Positions 42,005-51,398 of a DNA stretch of 64,000 nucleotides are shown here, piece after piece. Made by a program: the position numbers and the translations under genes. The stretch is taken from the NCBI GenBank assembly GCA_963792075.1, contig CAWBUW010000012.1:2418001-2482000 (forward strand), written 5' to 3'. This DNA is from CAWBUW01 sp963792075. GTDB taxonomy: Bacteria > Chloroflexota > Anaerolineae > Anaerolineales > UBA4823. The notes under the pieces were generated by a model. That model worked only from the letters and a program-made list of their open reading frames with translations. It made no database searches and was not told the origin of the DNA. Numbering within the stretch: position 1 is the first letter of the stretch; every line of letters starts with the position of its first letter.

Positions 42005-43107
42005 TACTTCGCAGTAGGCGTGCCCGTATCTACTGTGGGGACAATCCCAGGACCAGGAAGCACCAGGGTGGGCGTCATGCCTTCCGGCGTGAAGATGATC
42101 TTGTCTGCGGCATTGAGGGCCGAGGCGTTGGCCATGGCAATCTGCAAGGTAAGATAAGAAGGATACTTGGCATATAATTCAGCCAGGGCGATCTCCTTCG
42201 CCAGGGTCACTTTTGCTGCTTCGGCAGCGGCGGCGGCCTGCGCTTTGTTGATCTCGAAATCTTGTTTGGCAGACAGCAGATCATTCGCCTTTTGAGCCTC
42301 GATGACCGCCCGTTGGGCGAGCAGTTTTTCCTCTTCAAGCTTGGCCAGGACCGTCTGCTGTTTATTCAGCTCCTGGATGCGGCTCTGTTCAACCCGGATT
42401 TCGCCTTCCTGGCGGGCCTGCTCGGCAGCGGCTTCGGCATCTGCTTTGAGTTTATCCTGAGCGGCTTTTTCGGTCGAAAGGCGGCTTTGAACGATCGAAT
42501 CCAGGGCCGCCTGCACCTCGGGTGACAGCATCACGTTGGGAACGGTCACGTTCTGAATTTCCAGGCCAAAGTTTTCGGCCAGGCTGCTCAGCTCTTCGTC
42601 AATGCAGTTGCGCAATACGTCTCGGGCGGTGCCGATGATGGCATCGTCAAATTTGCGCTCGCCCACGCATACTTTCATCGCCTGCTTGGTCAGGGCGTCG
42701 ACGCGATCAAGAGCTGCGGCATCATCCAGGAAAATGCTGTTGTACTGCGCCCATTTATCCAGCAAGATCGCTTTCTTGGCCAGAGTCGGGCGGAAAATGT
42801 CGCCGGTGACGATCAGGCCAATGCGTTGTTTATCGCTGGTGATGATTTCTTCATCGGTGACACTGAAGGGCAGGCCGCGGCTGGATACACGCCGGATCGT
42901 TACGTACAATCCCACATCGGTGTAGACACCCGGGCCTACCACACCCGTGATTTGGCCACCCTTGAACTGGATGCCAACTTCATCCTGGTCAACGACTTCA
43001 AAGAAATAGAAGAATTTACTGGTCACCGCGATCAAGATTACCACGACGACGATCCCAATAACAACGAGACCAATGACTGATCCGACGACACTGCGAGCAT
43101 TTTTCAT
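42004..43107 (-). CDS. SPFH/Band 7 (prohibitin-like) membrane protein
   Basis: A 367-residue protein with an N-terminal transmembrane helix (IGLVVIGIVVVVILIAV), an SPFH domain (DEVGIQFKGGQITGVVGPGV to RNCIDEELSSLAENFGLEIQ) and a long coiled coil with Glu/Ala/Gln repeats (residues about 215-300). SPFH proteins form ring or cage oligomers in membranes and organise microdomains or proteases. AAGGAG precedes the ATG. It is the first gene of a pair with the lipoprotein, which suggests a shared envelope role. Confidence 0.88.
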   Translation of the reverse strand: MKNARSVVGSVIGLVVIGIVVVVILIAVTSKFFYFFEVVDQDEVGIQFKGGQITGVVGPGVYTDVGLYVTIRRVSSRGLPFSVTDEEIITSDKQRIGLIVTGDIFRPTLAKKAILLDKWAQYNSIFLDDAAALDRVDALTKQAMKVCVGERKFDDAIIGTARDVLRNCIDEELSSLAENFGLEIQNVTVPNVMLSPEVQAALDSIVQSRLSTEKAAQDKLKADAEAAAEQARQEGEIRVEQSRIQELNKQQTVLAKLEEEKLLAQRAVIEAQKANDLLSAKQDFEINKAQAAAAAEAAKVTLAKEIALAELYAKYPSYLTLQIAMANASALNAADKIIFTPEGMTPTLVLPGPGIVPTVDTGTPTAK

Positions 43108-43131
43108 GACTTAACTCCTTGAATAGAAATG

Positions 43132-43137
43132 ATTATA
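43132..43137 (-). promoter_or_regulatory. -10 box of the SPFH gene
   Basis: TATAAT on the minus strand (complement of 43132-43137), 25 bases before the ATG. The mirrored element begins ten bases further upstream, so its insertion or presence affects the -35 region, where no good box is seen. Confidence 0.5.
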
Positions 43138-43146
43138 TACCCTATG

Positions 43147-43290
43147 TTCTAGGGGTAGTCAGGTTATCCAAAAAGACGAAAACAAGGAGAAAATATACGT
43201 ACCTGTGGGGGTGGTGCTTTGCACCACCCCCACAGGTACGTATTAATTTTCTTCCTTTGTTTCTTTTTGGACACCCCACTACCCCTAGAA
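43147..43290. mobile_element. 144-bp mirrored, MITE-like element with a palindromic core
   Basis: TTCTAGGGGTAGT (43147-43159) and its exact complement (43278-43290) bound two arms that mirror each other with small gaps: TCCAAAAAG, then ACAAGGAGAAAAT on the left and ACAAAGGAAGAAAAT when the right arm is read in reverse complement. The centre is a perfect 23-bp stem (43195-43217 and 43221-43243) closing on TGC-ttt-GCA, a member of the palindrome family (copy 13). A 39-nt piece of the arm recurs at 16993-17031. No reading frame is inside. No clear target-site duplication was found. Confidence 0.7.
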
Positions 43291-43292
43291 TC

Positions 43293-46200
43293 CTATTTGA
43301 TCAAGAAAGTGGCGATGACCGGGTCGTGATCGGATTTGTGCTTCGGCGAAGTATCCTCTGGTGCGGGCAGCGGGTAATCTGCGTTTACGTGCAGCACCTG
43401 TACACGACTCAGTGCAGCCAGTAGAGTGGGGGTAAGCAAAATGTGATCCAGAACCTGGGATTCGCCCTGGTAAATATAGGTATACCGTTCTGCGGCCGGG
43501 AGGGTGTCGAATACATGGCTCATGCCACCCTCTCGCAAAGCCTGGATGGGTGCAAACTCGAAGTACGAATTCAGGTCACCGATTACGGCGACCAGTGCCT
43601 TAGGATCAGACTGCAGGATTTCTTGAACCAGGGTCACATTCCAGAGCGCCTGGGCGGTGCGCTGCGGTTCGGTTGCCTCTACGCCGGCGCTCATGGAGGC
43701 GAAATGGTTATTGATGATGTAAAGCTCGGTCTGGCCAGCCTCGGTTTCAACCTGAACGTGAAGCACGAGCGGTGGGCGGCTGAACAGGCCGTCCGGTGCA
43801 GGGCGAGGTTCGGCGTCCAGGATGGTTGCCCGGTCGCTGCGCACCAGGAAGCCGACATCGATGCCGCGTAAGTCATTGCCTTCGAACAAGATGGTTTTAT
43901 AGTCAAACCCGGCCAGGAGGGGGTGGGCAGCAATATCGTTCAGGACGCGGATATTCTCGACTTCTTGCAGACCGATGATGATCGGGAATCCCGCCGCTTG
44001 GATCGTACTGGCAACTTTATCCACATCGATGCGGTATTCGGATGGGAGCGGGATAGGCGGGTCCGATGGGTGAGGTGCAACCGTATCGAACAGGTTTTCG
44101 ACGTTCCAGGTCATGATGGAATATTCTTCGCTGCCGACTGCGGGCAAAGAGGGCAGGGCCGGGGCGCCTGGGATGACCTGAGGCTTCATGACCGGTTCTA
44201 TCTTATAACGACCATAGGTGTAAGCCAGGGGGCCTGTCAGCCCGGTGATTTGATCGCCGGTGCTGACCTGGTAAGGCTGTTGGGTGCCATCCGTGTAGGT
44301 GGTGGAGGAGCCATCATCTACCATGATCATGATGCCATTATCCTGGCCTTGGAAGAGACGATCTTGGCCGTGCTTGGGCAAGACAACCACATACTCGCCA
44401 AATTTCGAAACAGGCGAGACGGCCAGCGCCGGGCCGTTGAGGCTCACCCGCATGCCTTCCAGGGTCTCGAAGTAGGGCAAGGCTTCGGTCAAGCTGGCCG
44501 GTGGGTCCAGGGCGATGGGCTGGGGCAAAGGGGCTCCCTGCGCCAGGAGGGTAACCGCTTGGGGTCCCTGGATTTCAATCACGGTTTGCTGGGATGGCTC
44601 CCGGATTTTTCCTGAGACCTGCACCTGGCTGCCCTCAGCAAGCGCCGGGTATTGGCTGCTGAACTTATCCGGTGGGGTGAGAGGGGAAAGTACGAACAAG
44701 CCGGATGAAGTGGCCGGGTCGTCATCACTGGGGGTCTCCTGGATGAAAAAGCCGCCTAGCTCAGGGAAAATGCCTGTGACGACACCCACCGTGGTCAGAA
44801 TGCTGCCGGCATAGGGAGAGCGGAATCCGTCTCCCTGGATGGCCCAGATGGGCACACCCTGGCCGATGAAAGTATAAAAAGCCTGGCCGTTAGCCGGAGC
44901 GCCGGCCTGGGGTGCAGCCGCGCCGTAAGGCCAGATCTGGATGCTGTTTTCCTGGGAAGAAACAGGCGCAGTCGCGCTCAACCGGAAATGTACCTGCGCA
45001 GAGCCACCGGCAGGCAGGGACGCCAATTCCCAGCGAAGCCCCCCGTCTGCCTGGGTGCCGCCATCCAGCACTGCCTGGAGGGCGGTATTGGCCGGGAGCG
45101 TGGCGGTGACGACTACGGGACTGGCAGCCTGGGTCAGGTGGTTGAACACCGATAAAGTAACGGTGAAGGACTCACCGGGCTGGACATTCAGAGGCGCACC
45201 GGCGGTGATGCGCAAAACCGGTGGGTAACGCTGCGCCAGATCGGATTGGCGGCGGGGGTAAAGCAGGATGCGGGTATCCCGGCCATCCAGGATGCCGGCT
45301 GCAGTGAGCTGTTGGCCCGGAACAAAGTCTTCAACGTTGATCCCTGCCTGTTTGTCTACATAAAGAGTAAGCGGTGTGGCTTCTGGCTGCCCGGATATCT
45401 CGAACAAGTCAATTTCATAACTGTAAGAATATTCTTCTACCCGGGTGATGTTCCCTTGCACCTGCACCAGGCGGCCAGGCAGCAAGCCTGGCTGCTGTTG
45501 GGTTTCCTCGATGCTGGCGGGTGTTGGAGCCGGGTCGCCTACACCGCTTTCCAGTACCTGGACATCGTCTGGCACGCTGGTGGGCACGATCTGGACGGAG
45601 CCGCGGTAGATGCTGACTTTACCACGTACACGGACACGGTCACCGATTTTTACACTGACCGTGCCCTGACCCGTAAATACCTGCACCTGGATGCCGCCGG
45701 TTTCATCCTGCAAGTAGAATTTGTTGTTCCCCGCCCCCGCGAAGTACCCCCCGGTATACATGGTAGCGATGCCTTCGATCGTCATTTCGGAATTAAGCAG
45801 GGTACGGGCGGTGCCAATCGGAATAACCCCCCCGGTGATGCGGGTGCGCGCTACACCACCATAAGCCGGGGCAGGCCAGTTGGCTGCCTGGGCTGTATAA
45901 TTCTGCGCCAGGGCGGTGAAATAGGTGTAGGGCACCATGACGCTCAAAACGGTCGTGCTGGCCTGGTCTTTCGCTAAAGTGCTAATCTTCCAGCTCGCAA
46001 CGGGGATTCCAGGGCTGCCGGTTGTTTCCAGTGTAATGGAGGCCGGCACGTCTGGAATCGCCAGCTCTGGGGGGACAGGAAAAGTGACGGTAATATCTTT
46101 TAGATCTTGATTGGTATGATTGGTTACCACGACGGTGTAGCCAAACGAGTCCCCTGGGGCAGCCGTCTCAGGCGCTTCCAGGTGGATTTCCAGTCTTTGG

Positions 46201-46862
46201 GCAGGGAGGGGGGTCAGCGGGCTGTTGGAATTCTGCGGATCTGGCTGGGCCAGGATATGGAAATCCTGGAGGTTATTGACGCTGTCCTGGAAATTGCCTG
46301 CGGAGCTTCCTGGGCCGCGCTCGATGGATTGTCCGTTTTGCAAGGAGGGGGAGGGTTCACCGGCAAAAAAATCTTGAGGGGCCTTTCCCCATCCCAGGCG
46401 GTCGCGAACTTTCCCATCGGTCTGCCGTAGTTGCAGTCCCCCGCCCGTGATATTGATCGGCTGCGTGTAGGTGGCATCGGGTTGCAGGCCAATATCCTGG
46501 CCTTCGAGGGTGAGCAGGTAATGCCCCTGCGGTGCGACGAGCGTCGGCGTGCTCCAACGGTAAACGAACAGGTCTTCTTTACTGGTAGGCAGGCGATACC
46601 ACAGCGCCCAACCTTTGAGATCCGCAGCCAGGCTGCTGCGATTGTAGAGCTCGATAAATTCGTAGTTGTTATTGCCTTGTTTGCCCGCCATCACCTCGCT
46701 GATAAGGATGGGCGAGTCTTCGGGGCTTAACGCGGGCAGGGCCGGGGCCGCGGTCGTTGGGGAAGAAGAGGGTGTCGCCGCTGCCGGCGTCTTTGCCGGC
46801 GTGGGGAGAACGTAACAGGCGGCTAACAACAACAGGATAGAAAGTGCGAATATTTTTTTCAT
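43293..46862 (-). CDS. large secreted nuclease: lamin-tail, OB-fold and endonuclease/exonuclease/phosphatase domains
   Basis: A lipoprotein of about 1,189 residues. MKKIFALSILLLLAAC gives the lipobox; ATG 46862 is preferred over 46877. After a Pro/Thr/Ala linker comes a lamin-tail domain (PILISEVMAGKQGNNNYEFI), a DUF11/CARDB-like domain (DSFGYTVVVTNHTNQDLKDI), two OB-fold stretches (TMYTGGYFAGAGNNKFYLQD and a later GFFIQETPSDDD), and a C-terminal EEP nuclease with MTWNVENLFD, IIGLQEVENI, INNHFASM, AVIGDLNSY and KSDHDPVIA, all catalytic motifs intact. It resembles ExeM/NucH-type extracellular DNases that recover phosphate or nucleotides from DNA. Confidence 0.9.
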   Translation of the reverse strand: MKKIFALSILLLLAACYVLPTPAKTPAAATPSSSPTTAAPALPALSPEDSPILISEVMAGKQGNNNYEFIELYNRSSLAADLKGWALWYRLPTSKEDLFVYRWSTPTLVAPQGHYLLTLEGQDIGLQPDATYTQPINITGGGLQLRQTDGKVRDRLGWGKAPQDFFAGEPSPSLQNGQSIERGPGSSAGNFQDSVNNLQDFHILAQPDPQNSNSPLTPLPAQRLEIHLEAPETAAPGDSFGYTVVVTNHTNQDLKDITVTFPVPPELAIPDVPASITLETTGSPGIPVASWKISTLAKDQASTTVLSVMVPYTYFTALAQNYTAQAANWPAPAYGGVARTRITGGVIPIGTARTLLNSEMTIEGIATMYTGGYFAGAGNNKFYLQDETGGIQVQVFTGQGTVSVKIGDRVRVRGKVSIYRGSVQIVPTSVPDDVQVLESGVGDPAPTPASIEETQQQPGLLPGRLVQVQGNITRVEEYSYSYEIDLFEISGQPEATPLTLYVDKQAGINVEDFVPGQQLTAAGILDGRDTRILLYPRRQSDLAQRYPPVLRITAGAPLNVQPGESFTVTLSVFNHLTQAASPVVVTATLPANTALQAVLDGGTQADGGLRWELASLPAGGSAQVHFRLSATAPVSSQENSIQIWPYGAAAPQAGAPANGQAFYTFIGQGVPIWAIQGDGFRSPYAGSILTTVGVVTGIFPELGGFFIQETPSDDDPATSSGLFVLSPLTPPDKFSSQYPALAEGSQVQVSGKIREPSQQTVIEIQGPQAVTLLAQGAPLPQPIALDPPASLTEALPYFETLEGMRVSLNGPALAVSPVSKFGEYVVVLPKHGQDRLFQGQDNGIMIMVDDGSSTTYTDGTQQPYQVSTGDQITGLTGPLAYTYGRYKIEPVMKPQVIPGAPALPSLPAVGSEEYSIMTWNVENLFDTVAPHPSDPPIPLPSEYRIDVDKVASTIQAAGFPIIIGLQEVENIRVLNDIAAHPLLAGFDYKTILFEGNDLRGIDVGFLVRSDRATILDAEPRPAPDGLFSRPPLVLHVQVETEAGQTELYIINNHFASMSAGVEATEPQRTAQALWNVTLVQEILQSDPKALVAVIGDLNSYFEFAPIQALREGGMSHVFDTLPAAERYTYIYQGESQVLDHILLTPTLLAALSRVQVLHVNADYPLPAPEDTSPKHKSDHDPVIATFLIK

Positions 46863-46884
46863 TGTGCTCAGGTACATGATTGTC

Positions 46885-48936
46885 CTACTTGTTATTGGAG
46901 GCAGGTTTTTCCATTACATCCAGCCGGGCTGCATGGAAGGGGGCGACAATTTCAGGGATCACCTCGGGTCCGGCTTTGAAGGCTGCCTGGATGCCGGCAT
47001 AGAGTTCTTGCCAGTATGCCTGGCTGGCTGCCCATTTATCCTGGCGGAAACGCCACAGCCAGGCCTGGAGAGACGCGTCCTTCAAATTCAGACGGTCCCA
47101 TTTTTCCAAATATTGCCAGATGATATCGATGGTACGTTCACTCTGCCAGGGGTGAACCTGAGCGCCTTCGTGCTGGAAGATCTGCACTGCGAGCTCGAAT
47201 TGGTGGGCTTTATAGTCAACCGGGAAATGATAATGGGCAGTGATGATCTCATCCACAATGGCTTCTACCCACTTGCGGTGAAAGCGGCAGACCCCGCTGT
47301 TCTCGCTGTATAGTTCGTAAACCATACGCTCAACGCAGCGCTTCCCCAGCTCGAAAGGGGGAAGATAATCGAAGCCATAATAGACGAAATATTTTCCCAT
47401 CATCGGCATCGGGCTGAACATGCCCGGTACCCAGTACTGGTTCGGTGTCAGGCTGCCCTTCTCACCATGCGCCGTAAAAACTGCATAGTCCAGGGTGCGC
47501 TGGCCGGGTTGGGTCAGCCCATAGCGTTGGTCCAGATATTCGGCGGCGGTCCGGATACCCTGCCGGAAAGGCTCGCCTGCCTCTTCGAACAGGATCATCT
47601 CGGCAATCCGCTGGGCATAGCGGGCGTTCTTAAGCGAGGTGTTTACCAGGTCAAATTGGTTGGGATCTGAAGCGAAGGAGAATTCAAACTCGGCTGCGGG
47701 GGGCAGGCCGAAATCTTGGGGAGGCAGGAGGCCCGCATGGACCAGTTCCATCACCCAGCAGATTGTGCCGCCCATTTGGATGGCGTCAATGCCGAGTGCA
47801 TCGATGAAATGATTGAGTTCTTCTGCCGCACGCTGGTCGAACACACCGCATTGCGGTCCAAGCGCCATGTAAGGCTCGTAATCTTTCTTATAAATACTGT
47901 TGTATTTTTTACAGGCGATCGAGCAAGGCTCACCGCAGTGGGCGAAGTTCTTCGGCTGGATAACTTCCTCGTTGAACTGTTTGAGGTAATGCTCCTGGAT
48001 GAAATGGGTATGCTGCTCCAGGCGGGCCTGATCCGTCTGGTTGACCGAAGCGTAGTTGAAGCTGAAAAGTTTGTCATCGCCCGTGTGCATGTTGACGCCA
48101 AAGGTGCCGCCGGTCATGAACCCGGGGACATAGCGATATTTTTCAGCCACCCCAAGATCTACTTTGATCATGGCTTCACCATAATACTGCTGGAAATAGC
48201 CATCGATTTCCTTTAAATCCTTGAGGTCCGGGTCTTCCCAATCACCGCCAAAGATGCAGGCGGCGATATGGTGATATTGCAGCAAGCGACTGCCCAGCCC
48301 GCCCCGCCCGGCCCAGTCATCGATAGGAGTGATGTGCCCTTTGCGCACCTGGTTGCTGCCGATAATACCCTGGTTTGTGTAGCGGGCGGCCGGCCCCACC
48401 GCAAAGATGCGCACCCAATCCCCCTCATATTCACTGCCATAGCGGTCGAAAACGGCCTGCTGGAGCGCATAAAACCCGAATAAACCCTCTCCATCCGGAT
48501 CGGCATATTCGGACCAGATCAGGTCGGCGTTGACCGGCTCAAGCCGTACTTTGATCTCTCCCTCATGCTGATTGAGGATGAGAACTGAATCTTGAGGCGC
48601 CTGGCCCTGGATAGTGATGAAGTCAATGCCGACACGGTGCATGATATACGCCGCGCCGCCCATACTCGAAGTGTAGAATCCCTCCCACACAGGGGAGTAA
48701 CCGCAGAATACCAGGCGGCGTGTCCCCGGAATGCGTGAGCCTGCCAGGGGTCCACCGCCCCAGGTGAGCATATCGATCTCTTTCCCCTTTTTGAGGCAGT
48801 CCAGGTACCTGGCCCAGCCATAATCCACAGGTCCTACGATATGGATGCCGTTGACGCGGTGGTGAATGCGATCAATCTGGAAGTCACCTGTGGATAGGTT
48901 GATCTTCATTTCGCGTTGGTTGAGCTGCTGGGACAT
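46885..48936 (-). CDS. aldehyde:ferredoxin oxidoreductase family, tungsten-type
   Basis: A 683-residue oxidoreductase related to AOR, which oxidises aldehydes to acids with ferredoxin, using tungsto-bispterin and a 4Fe-4S cluster. Domain 1 has TWGGGPLAGSRIPGTRR and YTSSMGGAAYIMHRVGID; the pterin loop reads DDWAGRGGLGSRLLQ, close to AGRGGLGAVMGSK but without GSK. Cluster ligands appear as HCGEPCSIACKK, a C-x3-C-x3-C spacing where P. furiosus AOR has C-x2-C-x3-C, with a fourth cysteine in SGVCRFHRKW. Substrate is unknown. The nuclease gene begins 22 bases downstream, though a functional link is not obvious. Confidence 0.87.
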   Translation of the reverse strand: MSQQLNQREMKINLSTGDFQIDRIHHRVNGIHIVGPVDYGWARYLDCLKKGKEIDMLTWGGGPLAGSRIPGTRRLVFCGYSPVWEGFYTSSMGGAAYIMHRVGIDFITIQGQAPQDSVLILNQHEGEIKVRLEPVNADLIWSEYADPDGEGLFGFYALQQAVFDRYGSEYEGDWVRIFAVGPAARYTNQGIIGSNQVRKGHITPIDDWAGRGGLGSRLLQYHHIAACIFGGDWEDPDLKDLKEIDGYFQQYYGEAMIKVDLGVAEKYRYVPGFMTGGTFGVNMHTGDDKLFSFNYASVNQTDQARLEQHTHFIQEHYLKQFNEEVIQPKNFAHCGEPCSIACKKYNSIYKKDYEPYMALGPQCGVFDQRAAEELNHFIDALGIDAIQMGGTICWVMELVHAGLLPPQDFGLPPAAEFEFSFASDPNQFDLVNTSLKNARYAQRIAEMILFEEAGEPFRQGIRTAAEYLDQRYGLTQPGQRTLDYAVFTAHGEKGSLTPNQYWVPGMFSPMPMMGKYFVYYGFDYLPPFELGKRCVERMVYELYSENSGVCRFHRKWVEAIVDEIITAHYHFPVDYKAHQFELAVQIFQHEGAQVHPWQSERTIDIIWQYLEKWDRLNLKDASLQAWLWRFRQDKWAASQAYWQELYAGIQAAFKAGPEVIPEIVAPFHAARLDVMEKPASNNK

Positions 48937-49015
48937 AATGACCTTTCAGTCGGGTGGCTCTATGAATATCAAGATGCCCGTATCATACTTTGTTTATGAT
49001 TATTCTGACAAGTGT

Positions 49016-49082
49016 CTTTCTTCTACTGGGGGTTGAGTACACTGCGCAAAGTGCAGTGTACTCAACCCCCAGTAGAAGAAAG
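49016..49082. repeat. 67-nt palindrome, 30-bp arms (copy 14)
   Basis: The longest perfect arms in the window: CTTTCTTCTACTGGGGGTTG (49016-49035) and ten more bases pair without mismatch; a G-T and a GC pair then close on aaa. The inner 43 nt (49028-49070) have the family size and begin with GGGGG; 12 extra bases extend each arm. It lies between divergent genes, and its right end is six bases from the promoter of the DUF4388 gene. Confidence 0.92.
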
Positions 49083-49087
49083 CCGAT

Positions 49088-49116
49088 TTGACGCTTTATT
49101 GGCTTGCATGTATAAT
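49088..49116 (+). promoter_or_regulatory. promoter of the DUF4388/GTPase cluster
   Basis: TTGACG (49088-49093), 17-base spacer, TATAAT (49111-49116), a near-consensus sigma-70 promoter. Transcription from about 49123 gives a 46-base leader before ATG 49169. Confidence 0.82.
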
Positions 49117-49168
49117 CTCATCATCTCTTCATGGGCTGGTTCCAAAAATCTTATCTGCCGAGGCCAGT

Positions 49169-49993
49169 ATGGCGCTTAAGGGAAATCTCCGCGATTTCAC
49201 GATCACGCAATTACTTAATCTGATCAATGTAGCACAAAAGACCGGAACTCTGGTGGTGGAAAGGCCCTCAGAGAAAATCCTTGTTTCTTTTCGCGAAGGA
49301 AAGGCAGCTTTTGCGCGTACAGGTCAAGAGGATAGCAGCCTGGCAAATGTGCTTTACCGGGCGAATAAGATCTCCGCAGCGCAGTTTCGCGCCATTCAAG
49401 AGCGAGCAGCTAAGATCAGTGATAAGGAGCTGGGCCTGCTGTTGATCAATGCCAATTACGTGTCCCAGCAAGATATTATTACCAGTTTACAGGCCTATTT
49501 CACGATGATCGTCAACCGGTTGTTCACCTGGAGCGAAGGGTTATTCCGGTTTGAAAATGACCTGCTCCCGCCCGATGACAAGATCACAGTTCGGATCAGC
49601 CTGGAAAACATCATTATCGAGGGCTCTCGCCGGCTCAAAGAGTTAGAACAACTGCAAGATGAAATCCCAAGCCTGGATGTTGCTCTCAAGTTCACCGAGC
49701 GCCCCGGAACCAATATCCGCAATGTGAACCTGAGCGCTGAGGAGTGGAAAGTCGTTTCGTTTATCAACCCGAAGAATTCTATCCGGCAAATTGCAACTGC
49801 AACCAAGAAGAATGATTTGGATATCCGCCGGATCGTTTATGGACTGCTGCAGGCGGGGTTGGTAGAACTGATTCGACCTGAGGGAGCGCCCCCCACGCTT
49901 GCACAGACCCGCGCCGCCACCGCTCCGCCAGTTAATAAAGATGAGCAGAAATCTTTGATTAATCGTTTGATCAGCCGAATTCGATCGATCTAA
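49169..49993 (+). CDS. DUF4388 domain protein
   Basis: A 274-residue cytoplasmic protein with the DUF4388 N-terminus MALKGNLRDFTITQLLNLIN and VAQKTGTLVVERPSEKILVS, then a helical middle and a C-terminal winged-helix-like part (VVSFINPKNSIRQIATATKK). DUF4388 occurs in PatA-like and other signalling proteins. The ATG at 49169 is the start because earlier in-frame codons overlap the promoter. The next gene, a small GTPase, starts 24 bases after the stop, a common pairing in which the DUF4388 protein may act as effector or regulator. Confidence 0.85.
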   Translation: MALKGNLRDFTITQLLNLINVAQKTGTLVVERPSEKILVSFREGKAAFARTGQEDSSLANVLYRANKISAAQFRAIQERAAKISDKELGLLLINANYVSQQDIITSLQAYFTMIVNRLFTWSEGLFRFENDLLPPDDKITVRISLENIIIEGSRRLKELEQLQDEIPSLDVALKFTERPGTNIRNVNLSAEEWKVVSFINPKNSIRQIATATKKNDLDIRRIVYGLLQAGLVELIRPEGAPPTLAQTRAATAPPVNKDEQKSLINRLISRIRSI

Positions 49994-50017
49994 TCGTTTG
50001 CCAGAGGATTACGACAT

Positions 50018-50551
50018 ATGCAAACCGTAAAAATGGTTGTTACTGGACCGTTCAATGCAGGCAAAACTGAGTTCATCCAGTCAGTCAGCGAGATTGACGT
50101 GGTATCTACGGAACGCAAGATTTCGGCCGATGCAGAGAAGGTGAAAGATACCACCACAGTCGCCATGGATTTCGGAAGGATCACCGTGGATGATGACCTG
50201 GTGCTGTACTTGTTTGGTACACCTGGGCAGCGCCGGTTTGATTTCATGTGGGAGATTCTCTCCGAAGGCATGTTGGGCTTCATTGTGATGGTTGACAGTA
50301 CTCGGCCAGAGTCTTTCCGCGAAGCGAGAAACATTCTTGAGACCTTCCGCGCCTACGCACCCACCCCGTATGTTGTGGCGGCGAACAAGCAGGACCGTCC
50401 GGATGCCTGGGAATTGGATGACATGCGCATTGCACTGCGGCTGGATTCGAAGGTCAAGTTGCTCCCTTGTGTGGCGACTGATCGCGAAACTGTCAAGTCG
50501 GTACTGTTAGAGCTCCTCTATAGCATCCTGGCCGAGATGGAATCCAAGTAA
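50018..50551 (+). CDS. small Ras-like GTPase, MglA/Srp102-like
   Basis: A 177-residue GTP-binding protein. P-loop GPFNAGKT (residues 10-17), switch region with TTTVAMDFGRI, DxxG equivalent LFGTPGQRRF, and base-specificity motif AANKQDRP are all present. Such bacterial GTPases set cell polarity or switch signalling complexes. It lies in the cluster after the DUF4388 gene and before a hydrolase. No MglB/Roadblock partner gene is seen nearby. The start ATG 50018 has CAGAGGATT upstream. Confidence 0.9.
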   Translation: MQTVKMVVTGPFNAGKTEFIQSVSEIDVVSTERKISADAEKVKDTTTVAMDFGRITVDDDLVLYLFGTPGQRRFDFMWEILSEGMLGFIVMVDSTRPESFREARNILETFRAYAPTPYVVAANKQDRPDAWELDDMRIALRLDSKVKLLPCVATDRETVKSVLLELLYSILAEMESK

Positions 50552-50582
50552 AGTTTTTCTTCCCATTAGATTGTAAATTACT

Positions 50583-51398
50583 GTGTCTTCAATTACGACA
50601 GATCAAGGGATTGTTCATTACGAAGTTTATGGTCGTGGACGGCCGGTAATTTTGCTACATGGATGGTTGGGTTCCTGGGGGTTATGGCAAGAAACGATGG
50701 CGTATTTGGGCCAGTATTACCGTACCTATGCCATGGATTTCTGGGGGTTTGGCGAATCGGGCAAGAAGCGTGATACTTACGCGGTGCAGGATTTTATCAG
50801 CCTGGTTGACCAGTTCATGGATCAATTGGGTATCCTTCGGGCTCCACTGGTGGGCCACTCCATGGGGGGAACGGTCAGCCTGTCAGTCGCAATCCAATTC
50901 CCCCAGCGGGTGACGAAGGTCGTGGTGGTTGGGTCTCCTATTGTAGGCTCCTCGCTGTCGTTTTTGCTAAAATTATTTGGGCGGAAGTATATCGCTTACG
51001 TGGTGTATCATAACCTGTGGGGCTTCCGGCTTTTAACCCGCGTCTTAGGGCCCTTGTACACAAAAGATCCCAGATGGCCAGAAATGCAAGATCGGGATCT
51101 TTCAACCACGACATTAGAGTCGTTTTTATATAGTATTGCTTCACTGCGCCGCACCGATTTGCGCGCACAATTGAACAACATCCATATACCCGCTATGGGT
51201 ATGTACGGCGACCGGGATGTTGTCGTCGATCCGGGACAGTGGAAACCAATGTTGGAAGGGATACCCCACGCACGGATTGAACGTTTTCACGATGCTGGCC
51301 ATTTCATTATGTTGGACGAGCCAGGACGTTTTTCTGAAACCTTAAAAAATTTTTTGGACACCGAGACACCCACTCCGCCGAGCACACTGCATGAGTGA
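50583..51398 (+). CDS. alpha/beta hydrolase
   Basis: A 271-residue alpha/beta hydrolase: oxyanion motif LLHGWLGS (25-32), nucleophile elbow GHSMGG with S93, aspartate in MYGDRDVVVDPGQW and histidine in FHDAGHFIMLDEP. Likely an esterase or related serine hydrolase; the substrate is unknown. GTG start. The V4R gene overlaps its end by eight bases. A paralogue with nearly collinear N-terminus lies at 63443, on the other side of the kinase, but there the nucleophile is glycine. Confidence 0.88.
   Translation: MSSITTDQGIVHYEVYGRGRPVILLHGWLGSWGLWQETMAYLGQYYRTYAMDFWGFGESGKKRDTYAVQDFISLVDQFMDQLGILRAPLVGHSMGGTVSLSVAIQFPQRVTKVVVVGSPIVGSSLSFLLKLFGRKYIAYVVYHNLWGFRLLTRVLGPLYTKDPRWPEMQDRDLSTTTLESFLYSIASLRRTDLRAQLNNIHIPAMGMYGDRDVVVDPGQWKPMLEGIPHARIERFHDAGHFIMLDEPGRFSETLKNFLDTETPTPPSTLHE

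Noticed and set aside
49088..49168. Upstream start for the DUF4388 protein at 49088
   Set aside because: These codons overlap the -35/-10 promoter and precede the predicted transcription start; the family's N-terminus begins at ATG 49169.
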